DNA of 64,000 nt from Nocardia aurea (GTDB taxonomy: Bacteria; Actinomycetota; Actinomycetes; Mycobacteriales; Mycobacteriaceae), in the NCBI RefSeq assembly GCF_003123685.1, contig NZ_QCYJ01000084.1, forward strand, positions 62,001 to 126,000, given 5' to 3'. The position numbers were made by a program, and so were the translations under genes. Position 1 is the stretch's first letter, and each line of letters starts with the position of its first letter. The notes under the pieces were generated by a model, which saw nothing but the letters and a program-made list of their open reading frames with translations, did not search any database and was not told where the DNA came from. This document shows, piece by piece, positions 37,694-46,664 of this stretch.

Positions 37694-38563
37694 TCAGCGC
37701 ACGCCGACCGTGCGACGCCGCCGTGCGCCGATCACCCGGCAGATCAGGTAGATCAGGAACGACAGTGTGGTGACGAAGGTCGATACGGGCACGCCGGGTG
37801 CCAGTGACAGCAGAATGCCGCCGACCGCCGCGATCTCGGCGAAGACCACCGCGAGCACGGTCGCGCGGACCGGGTTCGCGGTGAGCTGGGCCGCCGCGGC
37901 GGCGGGGGTGATCAACAGCGCGAGGACAAGCAGCGCGCCGACGATCTGCACGCCGAAGGCGGCGGTGATCCCGAGCATGACCGCGAAGACGATCGAGAGC
38001 GCGCGTACCGGAACGCCCTTGGCCACCGCGACTTCCGGATCGCTGCTGGCGAACAGCAGTGGGCGGTAGACGAAGGCGAGGACGGCCAGCACCCCGATGG
38101 TGCAGGTGGTGAGCAGCGCGAGACCGCTGTAGCCGACGCTGACGACCTGTCCGGTCAGCAGCGAGAATTTCGACCCGGCCCGTTCCGGTCCGAGCCACAG
38201 GAAGAGCACGGACAGGCCGAGGCCGAACGACAGCACCACCGCGATCACCGAATCGCGCTCTCGCGCTTTGGTTCCCAGCGCACCGAAGAGGACTGCGGCG
38301 ACCACCGATCCGATGATCGCGCCGAGCCCGACGCCGATTCCGGCCAGCAGCGCCGCCGCCGCGCCGGTCAGCGACAGTTCGCTGGTGCCGTGCACCGCGA
38401 ACGACATCTGCCTGCTGATGATGAGCGGGCCGATCGCCCCGGCCAGCAGGCCCAGCATGGCCGCGGCCAGCACGGCCTGTTGGACGAAGTCGTAGGAGAG
38501 CAGATCGGCGGTGGTGCTGAAATCGAACATCTTCGAGAACACGCCCGCGAGTTTGTCGTTCAC
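37694..38563 (-). CDS. Metal (zinc-type) ABC transporter permease
   Basis: The 289-residue ABC-3 family permease has eight or nine hydrophobic segments, with ISRQMSFAVHGTSELSLTGAA near the N-terminus and VGALLVLALLITPAAAAAQL, both family signatures of ZnuB/TroC-like proteins. It is the last of a three-gene transporter operon (binding protein, ATPase, permease) and overlaps the ATPase gene by 4 bases. The Zur-like operator upstream of the operon favours zinc as substrate; manganese is the alternative. Confidence 0.92.
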   Translation of the reverse strand: MNDKLAGVFSKMFDFSTTADLLSYDFVQQAVLAAAMLGLLAGAIGPLIISRQMSFAVHGTSELSLTGAAAALLAGIGVGLGAIIGSVVAAVLFGALGTKARERDSVIAVVLSFGLGLSVLFLWLGPERAGSKFSLLTGQVVSVGYSGLALLTTCTIGVLAVLAFVYRPLLFASSDPEVAVAKGVPVRALSIVFAVMLGITAAFGVQIVGALLVLALLITPAAAAAQLTANPVRATVLAVVFAEIAAVGGILLSLAPGVPVSTFVTTLSFLIYLICRVIGARRRRTVGVR

Positions 38564-39465
38564 GCGCGCACCCGGTTCGGATCGGTATCGGCATGGCAGT
38601 GCTGGGCGCCCGCAGCGCCCAGCGCGTCCATGGTGTCACCGGTGCCGACGACGACGAGCCGTCCGCGTACCCGCAGCACGTCGACCTCGGTGCCGTACAA
38701 CTCGGAGAGCACCTCGGAGGTCATCACCTCGTCCGGCGGCCCGATCCGGAACCGGCCGTCGACCAGGTACAGCACCCGGTCCACCAGCGGCAGAATCGGA
38801 TTGATCTCGTGGGTGACGAACAGCACCGCGGTGCCGTGCGCGCGTCTGCGCTGCTCGATCAGTTCGGAGACCAGCCGTTGATTGGCCAGATCCAGGCTCA
38901 GTAGTGGTTCGTCGCACAACAGCACCTTCGGGTCGCCGACCAGCGCCTGCGCGACCCGTAGCCGCTGCTGCTCACCACCGGACAGCGACTCCAGGGCGTG
39001 GTGGGCGAACGCCTCGGCCCCCACGTCGGCGATGGCGGCGGCGACCTTGCGCTTGCGTTCGGCGCGGCCACGCAGTCCGAGTCCCCAGCGGTGTCCGTCC
39101 ACGCCGAGGCCGACGAGGTCGACGCCGCGTAACTGCACGCCCGCGTCGATCGTCTTCTGTTGCGGCACATAGCCGATATCGTGATTGCCCGCTCGAACGG
39201 GCGCTCCGGCGATGTGGGCGTGCCCGGAACTGAGCGCGAGTCGCCCGAGCAGCACCCGCATCAGCGAGGTCTTACCCGATCCGTTGGGACCGAGGACGGC
39301 GACGAATTCGCCCGGCGCGACCTCGAGGTCGAGATCCCGCCACAGCGTGCGGTCGCCGAAGGCGAGGCTCGCGGCTTCGAGGCGGACCGCGGCCGCACCG
39401 TCGGTGCCGGTCGCCCGCCGTTCCACCCGATCGGTGTGCTCGGTCAGCGCGGCTCCCTTGTTCAT
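38560..39465 (-). CDS. Metal (zinc-type) ABC transporter ATP-binding protein
   Basis: This 301-residue ATPase has Walker A LGPNGSGKTSLMR, the Q-loop in GYVPQQKT, signature LSGGEQQRLRVAQAL, Walker B KVLLCDEPLLSLD and the switch histidine in VLFVTHEINP. A C-terminal extension ends with GAQHCHADTDP, which may bind metal. It lies between the binding protein (7-base gap) and the permease (4-base overlap). Confidence 0.93.
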   Translation of the reverse strand: MNKGAALTEHTDRVERRATGTDGAAAVRLEAASLAFGDRTLWRDLDLEVAPGEFVAVLGPNGSGKTSLMRVLLGRLALSSGHAHIAGAPVRAGNHDIGYVPQQKTIDAGVQLRGVDLVGLGVDGHRWGLGLRGRAERKRKVAAAIADVGAEAFAHHALESLSGGEQQRLRVAQALVGDPKVLLCDEPLLSLDLANQRLVSELIEQRRRAHGTAVLFVTHEINPILPLVDRVLYLVDGRFRIGPPDEVMTSEVLSELYGTEVDVLRVRGRLVVVGTGDTMDALGAAGAQHCHADTDPNRVRA

Positions 39466-39472
39466 CGCACGA

Positions 39473-40357
39473 CTACCGGAGTGCGGAGGCGAGCGCCTCG
39501 GCGTTCTTGGTCTGCCACTGAATGTAATCGACCCCTTCGGGCAGGGTTTCGGTCACCTCGACCACGGCTACTCCGTTCTTCTCGGCGATATCGCGCAGGT
39601 CGCGGGTGATCTTGTCCTGGGTCTGCACGTTGTAGACCAGGGCGCGTACCTGCTTGCCGGTCAACAGGTCGCGGGTGGCGGCGACGGCGGCCGGCGCGGG
39701 GTCGGTCTCCTGCTCGATCGCCTCCTGGAATTCTGCGGGGGTGCGGTCCCGCGCACCCGCCGCGAGCAGCAGGTAGTGCGCGAGCGGTTCGGTCTGCAAC
39801 ACCGGGGTGCCGGGGTGTTCGGCGGCGACCTTGCCGGTGATCGCGGAGATGCCGGACAGCCGGGCCTTGAAATCCGCCGCGCGTTCGGTGTAACCGGCGG
39901 CGTGGTCGGCGTCGACCTCGCCGAGCGCCGCGGCGATCCGGTCGGCGACGGTCGCGACGGTGGTGACGTCGTACCAGAGGTGTTCGTTCTCGTCGGAGGT
40001 GTCGGTGCGCGCCGCGAAGGCGTCGACGGCGCGCTTGTCCCTGCCCTCGATCGCCTTCTCGATGAATTCGTCGTAGCCGCCGCCGTTGTAGACGATCAGG
40101 TCGGCGTCGCTGATCTTCGCCGATTCCACCGCGGAGGTCTCGTGCGAATGGGGATCGGCGGCCGGATCGGTGATCAGGGCGGTCACCGTGGCATCCGAAC
40201 CCGCGATGACCGAGGCGATATCGCCCCACACGTTGGTCGAGGCGACGACCTCGGGCTTCCCGGAATCGTCCGAGCCGCTGCCGCAGGCGGTCAGTGTCGC
40301 CGCGGTCGCCACCCCCAGGGCGAGACCGGCGAACTTCAGGGCGAATCGACTCTTCAC
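39473..40357 (-). CDS. Metal (zinc-type) ABC transporter substrate-binding lipoprotein
   Basis: The 294-residue precursor has a lipoprotein signal (LALGVATAATLTAC, Cys25) and a cluster A-I (ZnuA/TroA-like) fold. Metal-ligand candidates are the histidines in DPAADPHSHETSAVE and NEHLWYDV and the acidic residue in PVLQTEPLAHY. It lacks the long His-rich loop of E. coli ZnuA. GTG 40357 has AGGAG 8 bases upstream. It heads the operon and is preceded by the Zur-like box. Confidence 0.92.
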   Translation of the reverse strand: MKSRFALKFAGLALGVATAATLTACGSGSDDSGKPEVVASTNVWGDIASVIAGSDATVTALITDPAADPHSHETSAVESAKISDADLIVYNGGGYDEFIEKAIEGRDKRAVDAFAARTDTSDENEHLWYDVTTVATVADRIAAALGEVDADHAAGYTERAADFKARLSGISAITGKVAAEHPGTPVLQTEPLAHYLLLAAGARDRTPAEFQEAIEQETDPAPAAVAATRDLLTGKQVRALVYNVQTQDKITRDLRDIAEKNGVAVVEVTETLPEGVDYIQWQTKNAEALASALR

Positions 40358-40439
40358 GCGGAGGACTCCTGGTGCGGTGGATCTGGGTGCGTGACGGACC
40401 GGCGGGGCTGATCGCCCGGGTCCGCGGTGCGCTAGATCA

Positions 40440-40454
40440 TAATGGAAATCGTTA
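40440..40454 (-). promoter_or_regulatory. Zur-like operator overlapping the transporter promoter
   Basis: TAATGGAAATCGTTA is an inverted repeat (TAATG/CGTTA, one mismatch) in a strongly AT-rich patch. A -10-like TATGAT on the - strand (40436-40441) overlaps its end. The placement suits repression of the zinc transporter operon by Zur when zinc is sufficient; a manganese regulator is an alternative. Confidence 0.55.
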
Positions 40455-40561
40455 CCGTTTAACTTTAACAGGGGTCCGCAACTCGGGAACCGCCCACCCA
40501 CCGCCCAAACCCTGCCCGGGCGACGCCAAGGGGGCGAACCCGCGTAACCACCGCATCCATG

Positions 40562-40609
40562 CCGAACGCCGCGCCCGATTCACCAGCGGTGATCGTGCGC
40601 GGCGTTCGG
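40562..40609 (-). terminator. Long hairpin after the trehalose phosphatase-GH15 gene
   Basis: CCGAACGCCGCGC (40562-40574) pairs perfectly with GCGCGGCGTTCGG (40597-40609), and a nested TCACC-AGC-GGTGA sits in the loop. It begins 7 bases after the stop on the - strand. No T-tract follows. Confidence 0.75.
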
Positions 40610-40616
40610 GGGTCGA

Positions 40617-43187
40617 TCAGACCAGCGCGTCCGCGGGCAGGCCGAGAAGTTGCGCACAACGCAGCAGGCCGAGGTGGCTGTAGGCCTGTGGATGGTTACC
40701 GAGCGAACGTTCGGCGACCGGGTCGTACTCCTCGCTGAGCAGTCCGGTCGGTCCGGCGACATCGACCAGCTGGGCGAACAGGGCCTCGGCGTCCGAGCGC
40801 CTGCCGATCAGCAGGTACGCCTCGACCAACCAGGCCGCGCACAGGTGGAAACCGCCCTCGCCTCCGGGCAGGCCGTCGTCGTGGTGGTACCGGTAGACCG
40901 TCGAACCGCTGCGCAGTTCGGCCTCGGTCGCCACGACGGTGGCGGCGAAGCGCGGATCGGACGGGTCGATCAGTCCGCTCAGACCGATGTGCAGGGTCGC
41001 CGCGTCCAGATCCGTGCCGTCGTAGGCCGCGGTGTAGGACTGCACCTCGTCGTTCCAGCCCTTGGTCTTGACCTCGTCGGCGATGGTGTCGCGCAGGACC
41101 ACCCAGGCCGGATCGACGTGGCGCTGGAATTTCTGCGCCAGCGTCAGCGCGCGATCCACCGTCAACCAGCCCATGACCTTGGAGTACACGTGGTGGCGCG
41201 GATTGCCGCGGATCTCCCAGATGCCGTGGTCGGGTTCGGTCCAACGCCGCTGGACCGCGGAAACCATGGCGCGCACAAGTTCCCAGTCGGCGTCGGGCAG
41301 TACCCGCGCCGGGTCGGTGCTGCCCTGCTGTTCGCGGGCGTGGGCGAGCGAGGCGATGAGATCGACTATCGGGCCGAACACGTCGAGCTGCACCTGCATA
41401 TTCGCGGCGTTGCCGACGCGCACCGGACGCGAACCCGCGTATCCCGGCAGCTGATCGATGACGGCCTCCGGTGGCAGCGTCTCGCCGTAGAGCGTGTACA
41501 GCGGGTGCAACCGCTCCGGGCCCGGCAACGTCTCCAGTACCCGGTGCACCCAGCCGAGGAAGGCGTCGGCCTCGCCGAGCGATCCGAGCGAGACCAGCGC
41601 CTGCGCGGTGAGCGAGGCGTCGCGCAGCCAGCAGTAGCGGTAATCCCAGTTGCGCACGCCGCCGATATCCTCCGGCAGCGATGTGGTGGCCGCGGCCAGG
41701 ATCGAACCGGACGGCGCGTGCACCAGGCCGCGCAGGGTCAGTGCCGAACGCTTCATGAGATCGGGCTTGAGCGGCGGCAATTCGAGTCCGGCGGCCCAGG
41801 ATGCCCAGTAGCTCTCCGCTTCTCGCCGCCGCTCCAGCTCGCTGCTCATCGCCGGTGCGAGATCCTGCGTGCCACAACGCAATTCGAGCACGATCGAACC
41901 GTCGGAGGGGTCGACGACGGCACGCGCCACATCGTGGGTGCCGTCGGTCTCGATCTGCCATTCGACGCCGGGGGAGCGCAGCACCATCGGATCGTTGGTG
42001 CCGAGCACCCGCAGGCCGGTCTGCTCACGTTCGATGGTCACCGGCACCTGGCCGAATTCCGGCCGGGGCGCGAAGGTGACGACGGCCTTGGCGTCGCCGC
42101 TGATGACCCGGGTCAGATCGGTCCGGGTCGGATCGACGTCGTGCGGCAGGTAGTCGACGACCGACAAACTCGCCCAACGGGTTTCGACGGTCATGGTGCC
42201 GTCGACGTACCGCTGCGACAGCGGCAGGCCCGGTCGCTCGGGCGCGATGGTGAAATGCCCCGCCTGCGGCCCGCCGAGCAGATGCGCGAAGACCGCGGCC
42301 GAATCGGGTTCGGGATGGCAGAACCACGTGACCGTGGCATCGGGGGTGAGCAGCGCCACCGAACGCGGGCTCGCCAGCATGGTGAGCCGTTCGATCCGCG
42401 GCGCGCTCGCGCCCGCCAGCCAGGTGCGCCGTTCTTCCAGCAGGTAGGCCAGAGCCTTCGACACGTCCTCGGTGCTGTCCACCCGGAATTTCGCGAGGCT
42501 GTCACCGGCGCCGACCTTGATGCCGAGATCGGGCCCGGACAGGACCCGGAACGCCTTCTCGTCGGTGACATCGTCGCCGAAGAACACCGCCGCGGTCGCA
42601 CCCTCCTGATGGCGGATGGTGTCGAGCGCGGTGCCCTTGTCGGTGGGGATGACGGCCAGTTCGATGACCGCCTTACCCTCGGTCACCTGGACGCCGACCC
42701 AGCAGGCCGGGCCCAGACGGGCCGACTTCAGCGCGCGCAGTCCGATCTCGGGGCTGGCATTGCGCACGTGCAGTGCGATACTCGCCGGCTTGATCTCCAC
42801 GGCGACGCCGGGATTCTCCTCGGCGATCTGCGTCAGCGAGGTCTGCACCTCGTTCAGCAGATGTTTGGCGTCGTTGTCGATCGCGTGCACGAAGCCCACG
42901 TCGAATTCCGAGCCGTGGCTACCGATCAGTTGTACTTCCACCGGAAGCCGTGACAATGCGGCGAGATCCCGCAGCGCGCGGCCGGAGATCACGGCGGCGG
43001 TGGTTCCGGTGAGACCGGCGAGAGCGCGTAAGGCGCTCACCGATTCCCGGTGGGGATACGCCTTCGCCGGGTCGGACACGATGGGCGCTAATGTCCCGTC
43101 GTAATCCGACGCGATCAAGAGCCGTGGCTCGCGCGCGATCGTCGACAATGCACGACGAAGTTCCTTTGGCAGATCCTGTGCGCTCAC
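40617..43187 (-). CDS. Fusion of trehalose-6-phosphate phosphatase and GH15 (glucoamylase/trehalase-like) domains
   Basis: The 856-residue protein joins two enzymes of trehalose metabolism. Residues 1-245 are an OtsB-type HAD phosphatase (LLIASDYDGTLAPI with Asp28/Asp30; SGRALRDL; FFGDDVTDEKAF). Residues about 260-470 form a beta-rich GH15 N-domain (MLASPRSVALLTPDATVTWFCHP). Residues about 480-850 form the (alpha/alpha)6 catalytic domain (VRNWDYRYCWLRDASLTAQAL; LSEEYDPVAERSLGNHPQAYSHLGL). One chain could dephosphorylate trehalose-6-phosphate and hydrolyse trehalose or a related glucoside. Alternatively the GH15 half acts on another glucan. GTG 43187 lies 6 bases after TAGGTT. Confidence 0.88.
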   Translation of the reverse strand: MSAQDLPKELRRALSTIAREPRLLIASDYDGTLAPIVSDPAKAYPHRESVSALRALAGLTGTTAAVISGRALRDLAALSRLPVEVQLIGSHGSEFDVGFVHAIDNDAKHLLNEVQTSLTQIAEENPGVAVEIKPASIALHVRNASPEIGLRALKSARLGPACWVGVQVTEGKAVIELAVIPTDKGTALDTIRHQEGATAAVFFGDDVTDEKAFRVLSGPDLGIKVGAGDSLAKFRVDSTEDVSKALAYLLEERRTWLAGASAPRIERLTMLASPRSVALLTPDATVTWFCHPEPDSAAVFAHLLGGPQAGHFTIAPERPGLPLSQRYVDGTMTVETRWASLSVVDYLPHDVDPTRTDLTRVISGDAKAVVTFAPRPEFGQVPVTIEREQTGLRVLGTNDPMVLRSPGVEWQIETDGTHDVARAVVDPSDGSIVLELRCGTQDLAPAMSSELERRREAESYWASWAAGLELPPLKPDLMKRSALTLRGLVHAPSGSILAAATTSLPEDIGGVRNWDYRYCWLRDASLTAQALVSLGSLGEADAFLGWVHRVLETLPGPERLHPLYTLYGETLPPEAVIDQLPGYAGSRPVRVGNAANMQVQLDVFGPIVDLIASLAHAREQQGSTDPARVLPDADWELVRAMVSAVQRRWTEPDHGIWEIRGNPRHHVYSKVMGWLTVDRALTLAQKFQRHVDPAWVVLRDTIADEVKTKGWNDEVQSYTAAYDGTDLDAATLHIGLSGLIDPSDPRFAATVVATEAELRSGSTVYRYHHDDGLPGGEGGFHLCAAWLVEAYLLIGRRSDAEALFAQLVDVAGPTGLLSEEYDPVAERSLGNHPQAYSHLGLLRCAQLLGLPADALV

Positions 43188-43578
43188 GCATCCAACCTAG
43201 TGATCGGAGGAGTTTAATTCTGGGCGGGCAAAACAATACTGTGTTGAATTCGTCGCACCGCAGTGCGCCGGTGCGCGTGCGGGGGTGTCCGACGGCGCGA
43301 ACCGGATTCGCCCAGTTAACATATGGGTAACTGGCCGGTAACCTTTCAACGGACCGGAGCGACCCGTGTCGCGAGACGATCACGAGTGTGCTCGCCGGGG
43401 CGTGGTGGCGCCTCGGCTCGAGTGCCGGGGGTGAGTCACTTTGCCGGACATCGAGGTTCGAATCCGGGTCGGCGACCGCGGGCAAACGCGGCATATGACA
43501 ACGGTAGCCCGGTCGGCGCACTATTGTGCGACGGCCGGGCTACCGGTTGGGCTTCGATGTCGGCGCGAAAGCCTCCAG
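43188..43578. other. Intergenic region between the trehalose fusion gene and kstR
   Basis: 391 bases. Contents: a leaderless-type -10 TAGGTT on the - strand (43194-43199) for the fusion gene; a perfect inverted repeat CCAGTTA/TAACTGG (43312-43318, 43328-43334); and a 19-bp hairpin with two mismatches (43503-43521 with 43526-43544) that probably ends kstR transcription. A tRNA-like GGTTCGAATCC at 43455-43465 has no supporting cloverleaf. Confidence 0.6.
43503..43544 (-). terminator. Hairpin after kstR
   Basis: A 19-bp stem with two mismatches (outer arm GGTAGCCCGG/CCGGGCTACC) and a 4-base loop lies 34 bases after the kstR stop on the - strand. Confidence 0.65.
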
Positions 43579-44310
43579 CTATTTCAGAGCGCCATCGCCG
43601 AGAAGCAGATCCACGGTCAGTTCGAGGCGGTCGGTCACATCGGTCGCCGAGGCCCGGCGAGTGAGCCAAGCCACCAGGTTCGAAAGCCACACATCGCTTA
43701 TCACCCGCGCGATGGCGAGTTGCCTCTCGGTGGGCTCACCGTCGTTCATGGCGCGGGCGAAGACCCGGTCCATCACCTTGCCGACCCGGTCGACCTCGGC
43801 GGCCGCCGACGCGTCGGCGAACATGAAGGCTCGGGTCATCGCCTCGGTGAGCAGCGGGTCGCGCTGCATCATTCTGGTGATCTGGGTGAGCAGCAGATGC
43901 ATGCGTTCGCGCGGCGACTGTCCGGCCAATGGTTTGCGTTTGCCCTCGATCTGCTCGAATTCGCGCGACAGCGCTGAAACGAGCAGATGCACTTTGGAGG
44001 GGAAATAGCGGTAGAGCGTGCCGACGGCGACATCGGCGCGTTCGGCGACCGCGCGCATCTGCACCGCGTCGTAACCGCCCTTGGAGGCCAGGGCCAGTGT
44101 CGCGTCCAGAATTCGCTTACGTCGTTCGCGCTGCGCGGCCGAGCTCAGCTCGTCCTCGCTGAGCGTGGCGACGGTGGTGGCGGGCCGGGCGTTGTTGCCC
44201 CCGCGCCGCTCCTTGGGAGCCGTGTTCTCGCGCCGTGCTACCGCCTCCGCGCCGTTCGCGGGCGCCGAAGGGCTCGAATCGGCGGGCTGCGATCGGGATG
44301 GACTTGCCAT
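43579..44310 (-). CDS. kstR: TetR-family cholesterol catabolism repressor KstR
   Basis: KstR represses steroid-degradation genes and is released by cholesterol-derived CoA thioesters. After a 50-residue polar lead, the sequence from SEDELSSAAQRERRKRILDATLA onward matches M. tuberculosis Rv3574. The HTH is AVQMRAVAERADVAVGTLYRYFPSK, and the ligand domain has LLTEAMTRAFMFADASAAAEVD and ARVISDVWLSNLVAWLTRRAS. The start is uncertain: ATG 44310 gives 243 residues, ATG 44352 is an alternative. It is divergent from fadE34 with a perfect KstR operator between. Confidence 0.94.
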   Translation of the reverse strand: MASPSRSQPADSSPSAPANGAEAVARRENTAPKERRGGNNARPATTVATLSEDELSSAAQRERRKRILDATLALASKGGYDAVQMRAVAERADVAVGTLYRYFPSKVHLLVSALSREFEQIEGKRKPLAGQSPRERMHLLLTQITRMMQRDPLLTEAMTRAFMFADASAAAEVDRVGKVMDRVFARAMNDGEPTERQLAIARVISDVWLSNLVAWLTRRASATDVTDRLELTVDLLLGDGALK

Positions 44311-44408
44311 GAGATGAGAGTCCTTTCCTGGCGTCGTTTCGTCGGCTGGCATGCGCGGCGGGGCCGGGCGCCCAAGTCGCTCTCTTGACTTGGACCCGGC
44401 CTTGATAT

Positions 44409-44422
44409 TAGAACATGTTCTA
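44409..44422. promoter_or_regulatory. KstR operator between kstR and fadE34
   Basis: TAGAACATGTTCTA is a perfect palindrome that fits the KstR consensus TNNAACNNGTTNNA. It lies 36 bases before the fadE34 GTG and 99 bases before the kstR ATG, so it can control both directions. Confidence 0.93.
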
Positions 44423-44457
44423 GGTGTGGGCGTCACGCCGGAAAGGCGGTACGGAGT

Positions 44458-46638
44458 GTGACCATCGCCACCACTGACGAGCATAAAGCCGTTCAGGAGT
44501 CGATGCGCGGATGGGCCGGATCGGTCCGGCCGATTGCAACAATGCGGGCCGCCACCAGCGCGGGAGAGAGTTCACGGTCCGATCCGGATGGACAACCTTT
44601 CTGGCGTGCGTACTGGCCCGCGCTCGCCGACCTCGGGATCTTCCGCGTCGCCGTCGCCGAGGAGGCGGGCGGTGCGGGAGGTACAGTGGCCGACCTCGCG
44701 GTGCTCGTCGAACAGGCCGCCCACGATCTGGTCGGTGGTCCGGTGCTGTCCACGGCACTGGCGAACCTGATCACGGCGGGCGCCATCGACGAGGACATGC
44801 CGTGCGGCGTCGCGCTCGACTTCGTTGTCGAATCCGCGGTCACTGTACCGGCCGTGGACGAGAACGTGTTGCTCGAGGGTGTCTGGGAGTTGGTGCTCGG
44901 GGCGGACGAGGGCACCTCGGTACTGTTGCCGGTCCGCACGCCGGACGGTCCGCGTCACGCCCTGATCGCCCCGGATGCCCCAGGTCTGCGTATCGAGCGA
45001 CTGCCGGGGGCCGACCCGAGCACGCCACTGGCCCGCGTGTACTGCGACGGCGTGACGGTGCCCGCGTCGCGTGTGTTCACCGCGCCGCACGCGGTCGAGG
45101 ATCTCGTTGCCGTCCTCGTCGCCGCGGAACTGTCGGGACTCGCGGGCTGGTGCCTGGACACCGCCGTCGAATACGCCAAGGTGCGTGAGCAATTCGGCCG
45201 CAAGATCGGCTCTTTCCAAGCGGTCAAACATATCTGCGCGTGGATGCTGTGCCGAACCGAACTGATCCGCGCGGTCGCCGCCGACGCCGCCGCCGCGATC
45301 GACGAGGGCGGGGCGGAGCTGCCGATCGCCGCCGCCATCGCCGCCACCGTCGCGCTGGACGCCGCGGTGGAGACCGCGAAGGACTGCGTCCAGGTCCTCG
45401 GCGGCATCGGTTTCACCTGGGAACACGACGCGCACTTCTACCTGCGCCGGGCCACGGCACTGCGTCAGCTGCTCGGCGGCTCGGACCGGTGGCGGGCCAG
45501 GGTGACCGAACTGACCAGGGCCGGGCAACGCCGGACGACCGGGGCCGATCGGGTCCTCGCCGCGGACGGCGTCGAGGTGGACGACACCGGTGATCTGGCC
45601 GCCGAGGTGGCCGCGATCGCCGCGCTGCCCGCCGCCGAGCGCGCGGGCGCGCTGGTCGACGCGGGCCTGACCATGCCGCACTGGCCCGCCCCCTACGGTC
45701 GCGCCGCGAATCCCATGACCGGGCTGGTGATCTCGGAGGAGCTGCGCCGTCACGGCATGAAGGCGCCCGACCTCGCCATCGGCGGCTGGGCCGTGCCGAC
45801 CCTGCTGCAACACGGCACCCGGGAGCAGATCGACCGCTTCGCGTGGCCGACCCTGCGCGAAGAGGTCGTCTGGTGTCAGCTGTTCAGCGAGCCCGGCGCC
45901 GGATCGGATCTGGCCGCGCTGCGCACCACCGCCAAGAAGGTGGACGGCGGCTGGGTGCTCAACGGCCAGAAGGTCTGGACCTCGCTCGGCGACCGGGCCG
46001 ACTGGGGCATCTGTCTGGCCCGGACCGACCCCGCGGCGGCCAAACACCGTGGCATCAGCTATTTCCTGGTGGATATGCGAACCGAGGGCGTCGATGTCCG
46101 CCCGCTGGTGACGATCACCGGTGAAGCGCGGTTCAGCGAGGTCTTCCTCGACGACGTGTTCGTACCGGACGACGGTCTGGTCGGCGAGGTGAACAACGGT
46201 TGGAAGATCGCCAGATCGACACTGTCGGCCGAGCGGGTCGCGATGGGCGGCAACGGTATCGGACCGGTACTGGAAGAACTGATCGCCAAACTGCCCGAAT
46301 CCGGGCCCGGCGCCGAACTCACCGGCGATCGTCTCGGCGCGCTGATCGCCCAGGCCATCTCGGGCCTGCTGGTGGAACAGCGCGCGGTCATCGAGATGCT
46401 GTCCGGCGGCGACCCGACGGCGCTCAGCAGTGTCCGCAAACTGGTGGGCGTCCGCCACCGGCAGGACGTGGCGGAATTCGCCGCGACCACGGCGGGTCCG
46501 GCCGGGGCGCTGGCCTCGGACGAGGTCAAGGAATTCCTGCTCACCCGCTGTCTGTCGATCGCGGGCGGCACCGAACAGATCCTGCTCACCGTGGCCGGTG
46601 AACGGGTGCTCGGCCTGCCTCGCGACGCGAGCGGTTAG
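44458..46638 (+). CDS. fadE34: Steroid acyl-CoA dehydrogenase FadE34 (ChsE3), two-module chain
   Basis: The 726-residue protein carries two acyl-CoA dehydrogenase modules (about 1-355 and 365-726) in one chain, as Rv3573c does, replacing an alpha-beta heterodimer. Module 1 ends CVQVLGGIGFTWEHDAHFYLRRA; module 2 contains the FAD segment LFSEPGAGSDLAALRTTA and ends SIAGGTEQILLTVAGERVLGLP. It acts on a C5 side-chain steroid CoA (3-oxo-chol-4-en-24-oyl-CoA in mycobacteria). GTG 44458 is the start. It heads the steroid operon under KstR control. Confidence 0.93.
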   Translation: MTIATTDEHKAVQESMRGWAGSVRPIATMRAATSAGESSRSDPDGQPFWRAYWPALADLGIFRVAVAEEAGGAGGTVADLAVLVEQAAHDLVGGPVLSTALANLITAGAIDEDMPCGVALDFVVESAVTVPAVDENVLLEGVWELVLGADEGTSVLLPVRTPDGPRHALIAPDAPGLRIERLPGADPSTPLARVYCDGVTVPASRVFTAPHAVEDLVAVLVAAELSGLAGWCLDTAVEYAKVREQFGRKIGSFQAVKHICAWMLCRTELIRAVAADAAAAIDEGGAELPIAAAIAATVALDAAVETAKDCVQVLGGIGFTWEHDAHFYLRRATALRQLLGGSDRWRARVTELTRAGQRRTTGADRVLAADGVEVDDTGDLAAEVAAIAALPAAERAGALVDAGLTMPHWPAPYGRAANPMTGLVISEELRRHGMKAPDLAIGGWAVPTLLQHGTREQIDRFAWPTLREEVVWCQLFSEPGAGSDLAALRTTAKKVDGGWVLNGQKVWTSLGDRADWGICLARTDPAAAKHRGISYFLVDMRTEGVDVRPLVTITGEARFSEVFLDDVFVPDDGLVGEVNNGWKIARSTLSAERVAMGGNGIGPVLEELIAKLPESGPGAELTGDRLGALIAQAISGLLVEQRAVIEMLSGGDPTALSSVRKLVGVRHRQDVAEFAATTAGPAGALASDEVKEFLLTRCLSIAGGTEQILLTVAGERVLGLPRDASG

Positions 46639-46664
46639 TCGACGAGGGAACTGGGAGATACAGC

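Noticed and set aside
40650..42953. Long + strand open frame opposite the trehalose fusion gene
   Set aside because: Antisense shadow of a secure gene; Arg/Gly/His-rich product without domains.
43455..43465. tRNA-like T-loop sequence GGTTCGAATCC
   Set aside because: The bases on either side do not form a T stem (two of five pairs fail) and no acceptor, D or anticodon arms can be drawn around it on either strand.
44572..46458. Long - strand open frame opposite fadE34
   Set aside because: Antisense shadow with biased composition and no supporting start signals.
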